DNA of 64,000 bases, taken from the NCBI RefSeq assembly GCF_000091305.1, contig NC_013929.1, positions 9,362,001 through 9,426,000 of the forward strand, given 5' to 3'. The notes under the pieces were generated by a model. It did not search any database. It was given only the letters and a program-made list of their open reading frames with translations, and was not told the origin of the DNA. The stretch comes from Streptomyces scabiei 87.22 (lineage in GTDB: Bacteria; Actinomycetota; Actinomycetes; Streptomycetales; Streptomycetaceae). Position 1 is the first letter of the stretch. Each line of letters opens with the position of its first letter. Below, in pieces: positions 58,504 to 64,000 of this stretch. Both the position numbers and the translations under genes were made by a program.

Positions 58504-59516
58504 GAACCCGCGCCCTCGGCCGCACCGCCGTCCGTGTCACCGAGCTGGCGTACGGCGCCGCCGGCATCGGCAACCTCTTCCGGCCCGTCACCGACGAGGA
58601 GGCCGCCGCCGCGGTCGACGCCGCCTGGGACGCCGGGATCCGCACCTTCGACACGGCACCCCACTACGGCCTCGGCCTCTCCGAACGGCGCCTGGGCGCC
58701 GCCCTGCGCGAGCGCCCCCGGGACGGCTACACCGTCTCCACCAAGGTCGGACGTCTGCTGGTGCCCGCCGAGGACGGCGGCCCGGCCGACGACCTGGCCC
58801 ACGGCTTCGCCGTCCCCGCGACCCTGCGCCGTGTCTGGGACTTCAGCGCCGACGGTGTCCGCCGCTCCCTCGAAGCCAGTCTGGAGCGCCTCGGCCTCGA
58901 CCGGGTGGACGTCGTCCTCCTCCACGACCCCGACGACCACGCCGACCAGGCTCTCGACGAGGCCTACCCGGCCCTCGAACAACTGCGCGGCGAAGGTGTC
59001 GTCGGAGCGATCGGCGTCGGCATGAACCAGACCGCCCTTCCGGCCCGCTTCCTCCGCGAGACCGACATCGATGTCGTCCTCCTCGCCGGCCGCTACACCC
59101 TTCTGGAACAGGAGGGCCTCACCGAACTGCTCCCCGAGGCCGCCGCCCGAGGCCGGAGCGTCCTCGTCGGAGGCGTCTTCAACTCCGGCCTGCTCACCGA
59201 CCCGAGGCCGGGCGCCACCTACGACTACGCCCCCGCCCCGGAGAGTGTGCTCCAGCGGGCCCTGCGCCTGAAGGAGGTCACCGAACGCCACGGCGTGCCG
59301 CTGCGGGCCGCCGCCCTCCGCTTCCCCCTCGGCCACCCGGCGGTCGCCGGCGTCCTCACCGGCGCCCGCTCCTCCGACGAGGTCCGCGACACCGTACGGC
59401 AGTGCCGGCACCCCGTGCCGGACGCCCTCTGGGACGAACTGCGCGCGGCCCGCCTCATCGCCCCGGACGCCCCCGTACCCGCCGAAACGCCTGCCGAGGA
59501 GAAGGAGCCGTCGTGA
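58500..59516 (+). CDS. Aldo-keto reductase, probable L-fucose dehydrogenase
   Basis: A 338-aa AKR with the catalytic tetrad in sight: Asp and Tyr in FDTAPHYG, Lys in STKVG and His in LLHDPDD. It resembles the AKR group that oxidises L-fucose (or D-threo-aldoses) to the lactone with NAD(P). Start and stop overlap both neighbours by 4 nt. It is the first oxidative step of the pathway. Confidence 0.88.
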   Translation: MRTRALGRTAVRVTELAYGAAGIGNLFRPVTDEEAAAAVDAAWDAGIRTFDTAPHYGLGLSERRLGAALRERPRDGYTVSTKVGRLLVPAEDGGPADDLAHGFAVPATLRRVWDFSADGVRRSLEASLERLGLDRVDVVLLHDPDDHADQALDEAYPALEQLRGEGVVGAIGVGMNQTALPARFLRETDIDVVLLAGRYTLLEQEGLTELLPEAAARGRSVLVGGVFNSGLLTDPRPGATYDYAPAPESVLQRALRLKEVTERHGVPLRAAALRFPLGHPAVAGVLTGARSSDEVRDTVRQCRHPVPDALWDELRAARLIAPDAPVPAETPAEEKEPS

Positions 59517-59824
59517 GGGTCGCCCTGCACACCAAGGTCCGCGCCGACCGCGTCGAGGAGTACGAGGCGGCCCACCGCGAGGTCCCCGAGGAGCTGACCA
59601 CCGCGATCCGCGTCGCCGGGGTGAGCGAGTGGACGATCTGGCGCAGCGGTAGTGACCTCTTCCACCTGTTGGAGGTCGAGGACTACGCGGCGATGATCGC
59701 CGAGCTGGAGCGGCTCCCGGTCAACATCGCCTGGCAGGCCCGTATGGCGGACCTCCTCGACGTCGTCCACGACTACTCGGCGGAGGGATCCGGTGCGGGA
59801 CTGCCCGTGGTGTGGGAGCTGTGA
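59513..59824 (+). CDS. Sugar mutarotase, RhaU/DUF718 family
   Basis: A 103-aa dimeric alpha/beta-barrel family protein (VALHTKVRADRVEEYEAAHR, SEWTIWRSGSDLFH, MADLLDV). It interconverts anomers of L-rhamnose or L-fucose so that the dehydrogenase gets the right form. GAAGGAG precedes the GTG, which overlaps the AKR stop. Confidence 0.9.
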   Translation: MRVALHTKVRADRVEEYEAAHREVPEELTTAIRVAGVSEWTIWRSGSDLFHLLEVEDYAAMIAELERLPVNIAWQARMADLLDVVHDYSAEGSGAGLPVVWEL

Positions 59825-60699
59825 CACCGGCCGGCACACCCGCCCCGCCCACCGGGATCGTCGACGCCCACCACCATGTGTGGGACCTCTCCGTCCGCGA
59901 CCAGGACTGGATCACCGGACCCGAACTCGCGCCGCTGCGCCGCGACTTCACCCTCCGTGACCTGGAACCGCAGGCGCGCGCGGCCGGGGTCACCGCCACC
60001 GTGCTGGTGCAGACGGTGACCGTGCCGGAGGAGACCCCCGAGTTCCTGGCACTGGCCGCGGGCAGCGACCTGGTGGCCGGGGTCGTCGGCTGGACCGACC
60101 TCACCTCCGCCGAGGCCGGCGCCGCCCTCGCCGGGCTGCGTGAACGGCCGGGCGGGGAGCACCTCGTGGGCATCCGCCACCAGGTGCAGGGCGAACCCGA
60201 TCCCCGCTGGCTGGTACGCCCGGACGTGCTGCGGGGCCTGGCCGCCGTCGCGGACGCGGGACTGGTCTACGACCTCCTGGTCAGGCCCCACCAGCTGCCG
60301 GCCGCGGTGGAGGCGGCGGCCCGCCTCCCGCACCTCACCTTCGTCCTGGACCACGCGGCGAAGCCGCCCGTCGCCTCCGGTGAACTGCGGCCGTGGGCGG
60401 GGGAGATACGACGCCTGGCCGCCCTCCCCAACACCGTCTGCAAACTCTCCGGCCTGGTCACGGAGGCGGACTGGAGCAACTGGTCCGTCGCCGGGCTCCG
60501 CCCGTACGCCGACACCCTGCTCGACGCCTTCGGCCCGCAGCGGCTGATGTTCGGCTCCGACTGGCCCGTCTGCCGGCTGGCCTCGGACTACCGCGAAGTC
60601 CTCGCCACGGCCGAGGAGTTGCTGTCCGGACTCGGCCCGGCGGAACACCGGGAGGTCTTCGCGGGCACCGCCGTCCGCGTCTACGGCCTGCGGACCTGA
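59821..60699 (+). CDS. L-fuconolactonase-type amidohydrolase
   Basis: A 292-aa amidohydrolase_2 family TIM-barrel enzyme with the metal motif VDAHHHVWD (HxH), IRHQVQGE, DHAAKPP and the terminal GSDWPVC Asp. It opens the fuconolactone made by the AKR. It is last gene of the operon; its 3' end overlaps the convergent cbiO gene by 19 nt. GTG start overlapping the mutarotase stop. Confidence 0.9.
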   Translation: MTPAGTPAPPTGIVDAHHHVWDLSVRDQDWITGPELAPLRRDFTLRDLEPQARAAGVTATVLVQTVTVPEETPEFLALAAGSDLVAGVVGWTDLTSAEAGAALAGLRERPGGEHLVGIRHQVQGEPDPRWLVRPDVLRGLAAVADAGLVYDLLVRPHQLPAAVEAAARLPHLTFVLDHAAKPPVASGELRPWAGEIRRLAALPNTVCKLSGLVTEADWSNWSVAGLRPYADTLLDAFGPQRLMFGSDWPVCRLASDYREVLATAEELLSGLGPAEHREVFAGTAVRVYGLRT

Positions 60700-61523
60700 G
60701 CCAGGGCCGCCAGCCCTTCGGGGGTGCGCGGTCCGGCCGCGTCGTCGGCCAGCAGGCCCTGCTCGCGCAGCAGTCCGGCGACGGCGATGCCCCAGGGCAG
60801 CCGCAGCCCGGCCTGCCGGAGGAGGTCCGTGCGGGCCAGCATCTCGGCCACCGGGCCCGTACGCGCCCCGGACGGGGTGAGCAGGGCCGCGTCGTCGGCC
60901 CAGCGCAGGGCGAGGTCGACGTCATGCGTGGCCATGACCACGGTGGTGCCGGACCGGCGCAGTCCGTCCAGGGTGGCGAGCAGGCGTTCCTGCCCGTCGG
61001 GGTCGAGTCCGGCCGTCGGCTCGTCGAGGATCAGGACCCGGGGCCGCATGGCGACCGCGCCCGCGATGGCGGTCCGTTTGCGCTGGCCGTAGGAGAGCAG
61101 ATGCGTGGGCCGGTCGGCCAGCGCGCCGATGCCGAGCGCGCCGAGCGCCTCGTCCACCCGGGCCCGCACCTCGGTGTCGGACAGCCCGAGGTTCAGCGGG
61201 CCGAACGAGACGTCCTGCGCGACGGACGCCGCGAACAGCTGGTCGTCCGGGTCCTGGACGACCAGCTGGACCGTCGTCCGCAGCCGGGTCAGCCCTTTGC
61301 GGTCGTACGTCACCGGCCGCCCCTCGACCGCGAGTTCGCCGGTGCGGGGCCGCAGTCCACCGCTGAGCAGCCGCATCAGTGTCGTCTTGCCGCTGCCGTT
61401 GCGGCCCAGCAGGGCGAGCGCGCGCCCCTCGCACACCTCGAAGTCGAGGCCGTCGAGCACGACCGGGCCGTCCTCGTAGGCGAAGGAGGCGCCCCGCAGG
61501 GTGACCAGCACGGGGTCGTTCAT
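60681..61523 (-). CDS. cbiO: Cobalt ECF transporter ATPase
   Basis: A 280-aa ABC ATPase with Walker A GRNGSGKTT, Q-loop VVQDPDDQLF (an ECF hallmark), signature LLSYGQRKRTAIA and Walker B LILDEPTAGLD. It is last gene of cbiMNQO, overlaps cbiQ by 4 nt and overlaps the convergent amidohydrolase gene at its 3' end. It energises cobalt uptake for B12 synthesis. Confidence 0.95.
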   Translation of the reverse strand: MNDPVLVTLRGASFAYEDGPVVLDGLDFEVCEGRALALLGRNGSGKTTLMRLLSGGLRPRTGELAVEGRPVTYDRKGLTRLRTTVQLVVQDPDDQLFAASVAQDVSFGPLNLGLSDTEVRARVDEALGALGIGALADRPTHLLSYGQRKRTAIAGAVAMRPRVLILDEPTAGLDPDGQERLLATLDGLRRSGTTVVMATHDVDLALRWADDAALLTPSGARTGPVAEMLARTDLLRQAGLRLPWGIAVAGLLREQGLLADDAAGPRTPEGLAALAQVRRP

Positions 61524-62269
61524 GTCAGCGGCCTTTCCAGGACGAAGGTGAGGACGGCGAGGGCGGCGAGCAGCGCGACGCCGGCGCCGATGAAGCGGGC
61601 GGAGATCCGGGCCTCGGGCACCAGGACGCGCAGAGTGCCGTCGTATCCGCGCCCGGCGAGGCCGGTCTGCAGCCGGGCCGCCCGGTCGAAGGCGCGCACG
61701 AACGCGGTGGCGCCGAGACCGGCGAGCGAACGCCAGGTCGCGGCCCGTGTGGTGTGCCCGAGCCGGGCCGCCTGCGCCTCCCGGATCCGGCGCACGGAGT
61801 CCAGCAGGAGGAAGCTCATCCGGTACGTGACCAGCGCGACGTCCACCACCGGCGCGGGCACTCCCGCCCTCACCAGCCGCGGCAGCAGGTCCGACATGGG
61901 CGTGGTGAAGGCGAACAGCAGTACGCCGAGGGAGGCGGCCGAGGTGCGCAGCAGGAGTTCCCCGGCGCGGACCGGACCGCCGTCGGCCAGGGTGACGAAC
62001 CCCTCGGGCCCGCCGACCTGGACGAGCAGCGGCAGCGCGCCGGTCACGCAGAAGCCCAGCGGCACCCGGTAGGCACGCCACAGCCGGCGGCCGGGTACGC
62101 CCGCCGGGCCCAGCAGCACGACGAGCGCGGCCGACAGCACCAGGGCCGCGCCGGGCCAGGGCGGCAGGGAGATCGCGAGCACGGTGAGGCCGAGCCCGAG
62201 CACGGCCTTGTCCACGGGATGGCGGTGGCGCCAGCGGCTGCTGTGCGCCGCCGCGTCGATCGGCAGCAC
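61520..62269 (-). CDS. cbiQ: Cobalt ECF transporter transmembrane protein
   Basis: A 249-aa membrane protein of the EcfT/CbiQ family: hydrophobic segments at about residues 30-60, 75-90, 110-125 and 220-245, and the two cytoplasmic coupling helices with the family's Ala-Arg-Gly motifs (AQAARLGHTTR, GLAGRGYDG). It couples the ATPase to CbiM. GTG start. Confidence 0.94.
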   Translation of the reverse strand: MLPIDAAAHSSRWRHRHPVDKAVLGLGLTVLAISLPPWPGAALVLSAALVVLLGPAGVPGRRLWRAYRVPLGFCVTGALPLLVQVGGPEGFVTLADGGPVRAGELLLRTSAASLGVLLFAFTTPMSDLLPRLVRAGVPAPVVDVALVTYRMSFLLLDSVRRIREAQAARLGHTTRAATWRSLAGLGATAFVRAFDRAARLQTGLAGRGYDGTLRVLVPEARISARFIGAGVALLAALAVLTFVLERPLT

Positions 62270-62274
62270 GAGGG

Positions 62275-62709
62275 TCAGACCCGCCCGATGGGGGTGTTCC
62301 CCCCGGCCGGACCGCCGGCCGCGCGCTCCTCGCCGGTCGCCTCCGCCCCAGTCCCCGCCCCCGGCGCCGCAACCGGGCCGGTGTCCGCCCCGTCCAGCTG
62401 CGCCCGGGCCCGTGCCTCGCCCTGCCGCCGGCCCCGGTGGAGACCGAAGTAGTAGGCGAGGACGCCCGCGCCGAGCGCGGCCTGCAGGGAGAAGAGAGCG
62501 GACTCGATCTCACCGGACGGTGGCTCGTACAGCGGGGAGAACCAGGGCCGGTAGTCCGGCTCGATCTCCGTGATCGCGGTCTCCGCCTCGCCGTCGGCGC
62601 CCGTGAAGGGCTCCTTCTTGTGGTCGCCGAGGCCGAGGGCCAGCGGCAGGACGGCGAGCGCGGCCACGACGAGCAGCAGCAGGAGGTTGATCTTCGTGTT
62701 CCGGTTCAC
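62275..62709 (-). CDS. cbiN: Cobalt transport protein CbiN with extended tail
   Basis: A 144-aa protein with an N-terminal transmembrane helix (INLLLLLVVAALAVLPLALG), the external loop with FTGADGEAE and YRPWFSPLYEPPSGEIES, and a second helix (LQAALGAGVLAYYFG). The C-terminal 45 residues are a Gly/Ala-rich extension not needed by CbiN. GTG start overlaps the cbiM stop (GTGA). Confidence 0.92.
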   Translation of the reverse strand: MNRNTKINLLLLLVVAALAVLPLALGLGDHKKEPFTGADGEAETAITEIEPDYRPWFSPLYEPPSGEIESALFSLQAALGAGVLAYYFGLHRGRRQGEARARAQLDGADTGPVAAPGAGTGAEATGEERAAGGPAGGNTPIGRV

Positions 62710-63419
62710 CGGGCCACCGCCTTCGTCTCGGTCTCGCTCCCGGCACTGTCCCGGCCGCCCGTCAGGAGCACGCCGAGCCGGGTCAGTTCGCCCTTGCTCG
62801 ACTGCACCAGCAGGCGCATCACCAGCACGGTGAGAAGACCCTCGCTGACCGCGAGCGGGATCTGCGTGACGGCGAAGATGGAACCGAACTTGCCGAGCGC
62901 GCCCAGGAAACCGCTGCTCGGGTCCGGGAAGGCGAGCGCCAGCTGCACGCTGGTGACGCAGTACGTCACCAGGTCGGCGACGAACGCGCCGAAGAACACC
63001 GTGACCATCAGCGGCACGTCGAACCGCCGCAGCAGCCGGTAGACGGCGTAGCCCGCCCAGGGGCCGGCGATCGCCATCGAGAAGACGTTGGCGCCGAGCG
63101 TGGTCAGGCCGCCGTGCGCGAGCAGCAGCGCCTGGAAGAGCAGGGTGATGGTGCCCAGCACGGCCATGATCGGCGGCCGGAACAGGATGGCGCCCAGTCC
63201 GGTGCCGGTGGGGTGGGAGCAACTTCCGGTGACCGACGGCAGTTTCAGCGCGGACAGGACGAAGGTGAAGGCACCGGAGGCGCCGAGCAGCAGGGTGCTC
63301 TCGGGATGCTCCCTGACCTCACGGGAGAGAGCCCGGACTCCGTGGACGACGAACGGCGCGGACGCGACACCCCAGGCGATCGCGTGCGCCGGAGGAAGGA
63401 AACCCTCGGCTATGTGCAT
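62706..63419 (-). CDS. cbiM: Cobalt ECF transporter substrate-binding protein CbiM
   Basis: A 237-aa membrane protein starting MHIAEGFLPP, where the N-terminal Met-His forms the metal site. Further signatures are GSCSHPTGTGLGAIL and ANVFSMAIAGP. It selects cobalt. It is first gene of the operon, directly downstream of a cobalamin riboswitch, so expression falls when B12 is plentiful. Confidence 0.96.
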   Translation of the reverse strand: MHIAEGFLPPAHAIAWGVASAPFVVHGVRALSREVREHPESTLLLGASGAFTFVLSALKLPSVTGSCSHPTGTGLGAILFRPPIMAVLGTITLLFQALLLAHGGLTTLGANVFSMAIAGPWAGYAVYRLLRRFDVPLMVTVFFGAFVADLVTYCVTSVQLALAFPDPSSGFLGALGKFGSIFAVTQIPLAVSEGLLTVLVMRLLVQSSKGELTRLGVLLTGGRDSAGSETETKAVAR

Positions 63420-63460
63420 GGCTCAGCAGACCCTCTCCAGCACCTCGTGGATGGTTGACG

Positions 63461-63620
63461 CGCCTTGGCCGGTCTCCTGGCTGACGGGTACCACCGCCCG
63501 TGCTCCGCCTTCCCGGGTCACAAGACCCAGTGGCTGTCCGTGAGGACTGGAGCCGGACTTCCCGATCACAGTGGCGAGGGCCGCACCGGCATCACACCGG
63601 ATTTCCCGTTCACCAAGGCG
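63461..63620 (-). ncRNA. Cobalamin riboswitch controlling cbiMNQO
   Basis: On the minus strand the aptamer is closed by CGCCTTGG (63613-63620) pairing with CCAAGGCG (63461-63468). It contains TTGGTGAACGGGAA, GGTGTGATGCCGGTGCGGCC, CTCGCCACTG and the B12 box AGCCAGGAGACC (63471-63482). About 40 nt separate it from the cbiM start, long enough for an expression platform around the ribosome site GGAGAGGG. Confidence 0.96.
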
Positions 63621-63640
63621 TGGTGACAGTAGTGCCCAGA

Positions 63641-63912
63641 TAAGGGCGCTGACAAGCGGAGACGGGGGGCGCGCGGGCGCCGTGCAACAGCTCACACCCC
63701 CGCGCACGCCCCACCGGCCCCACACCGCACACGAGCCATCTCGCCCCGTCGTCCTTGCCCGACGCCGGGTCGGTGGTCCTCCAGACCTGACCGAAACCTG
63801 ACACGAGCTTTACTGCAACCTGCTTGCAGCTAACAGCCTGTCGCATGAGTCTGAGGGGGCTCGACACCACCGGCGCGGCACCGGGCCGCCCCCGAGAGAA
63901 GGCCCACGCCCC
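63641..63912. other. Spacer between the riboswitch leader and the right-edge gene
   Basis: About 270 nt without an intact gene. It should contain the cbi promoter (minus) and, near its right end, an inverted repeat possibly controlling the plus-strand gene. Confidence 0.5.
63813..63829 (+). promoter_or_regulatory. Operator-like inverted repeat CTGCAA-N5-TTGCAG
   Basis: A perfect 6-bp inverted repeat with a 5-bp spacer, 84 nt before the start of the right-edge gene. CTTGCAG-type repeats are known in Streptomyces maltose/amylase and chitinase promoters, so a LacI-type regulator is a possibility. Confidence 0.4.
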
Positions 63913-64000
63913 ATGGCTCCCCCCACCGACGCCGTCCCTCCGGTCACGACCGACCGGGGCGCTCTCTCCCGGCGCCGCATACGTGCCGCGATGACGCGCC
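63913..64000 (+). CDS. Start of an unidentified gene, truncated by the window
   Basis: ATG with GAGAAGG about ten nt upstream opens a frame that runs to the last base: 29 codons, beginning MAPPTDAVPPVTTDRGALSR and becoming Arg-rich. The residue pattern (Pro-rich then basic) would fit the cytoplasmic lead of a membrane transporter, but too little is visible to name it. Confidence 0.6.
   Translation, partial: MAPPTDAVPPVTTDRGALSRRRIRAAMTR

Noticed and set aside
1..64000. CRISPR arrays, tRNA or rRNA genes, insertion sequences
   Set aside because: None recognised by eye: no regular repeat-spacer series, no transposase-like protein and no cloverleaf or rRNA signature noticed.

Overview
The window is high-GC actinobacterial DNA that reads as a Streptomyces chromosome segment. 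Genes have GTG starts and 4-nt start/stop overlaps, there is an AfsR/SARP regulator with a rare TTA leucine codon, and type I PKS genes lie beside small RiPP-type genes. The species cannot be fixed from the sequence.

Region 1 (1 to about 37 kb) is the downstream end of a glycosylated macrolide cluster. A PKS gene open at the left edge encodes a partial KR-ACP, then KS-AT-KR-ACP and KS-AT-DH-KR-ACP. It is followed by a one-module PKS (KS-AT-DH-KR-ACP-TE) and by four genes for a methoxymalonyl-ACP extender (3-hydroxyacyl-CoA dehydrogenase, ACP, acyl-CoA dehydrogenase, FkbH-like). The matching O-methyltransferase sits 10 kb further on. Between them are a glycosyltransferase, NDP-hexose 2,3-dehydratase, 3- and 4-ketoreductases, a carbamoyltransferase and rmlA/rmlB, which is the set expected for a carbamoylated 2,6-dideoxyhexose. 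A type II thioesterase, phosphoesterase, Sfp/EntD-type PPTase and SARP regulator complete the block. Module order and reduction pattern fit C1-C9 of a concanamycin-type plecomacrolide better than bafilomycin, because the module setting C9 has no enoylreductase. The sugar block carries duplicated flanking segments that look like the scar of a tandem duplication followed by deletion.

Region 2 (about 37 to 48.3 kb) looks like a separate RiPP locus on the minus strand. It has an 88-aa Ala-rich precursor with a linaridin-like PxxxTP motif, a 639-aa membrane/alpha-beta-hydrolase fusion (LinH-like), a 206-aa LinL-like partner, an ABC exporter, tiny membrane proteins, a SAM methyltransferase, a CrtI/PYROXD2-like flavoprotein and a two-component system. 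The near absence of Ser, Thr and Cys in the putative core makes this the most novel system in the window.

Region 3 (48.5 to 60.7 kb) holds a LuxR-HTH protein, a likely DUF418 gene remnant, a secreted phytase-like beta-propeller, and a complete oxidative (non-phosphorylating) L-fucose-type catabolic operon. The operon is divergent from a sugar ABC transporter/GntR operon, and three copies of a 15-bp operator-like motif lie between or near them.

Region 4 (60.7 to 64 kb) is a cobalt ECF transporter operon, cbiMNQO, under a clear cobalamin riboswitch, then the start of one further plus-strand gene at the right edge.
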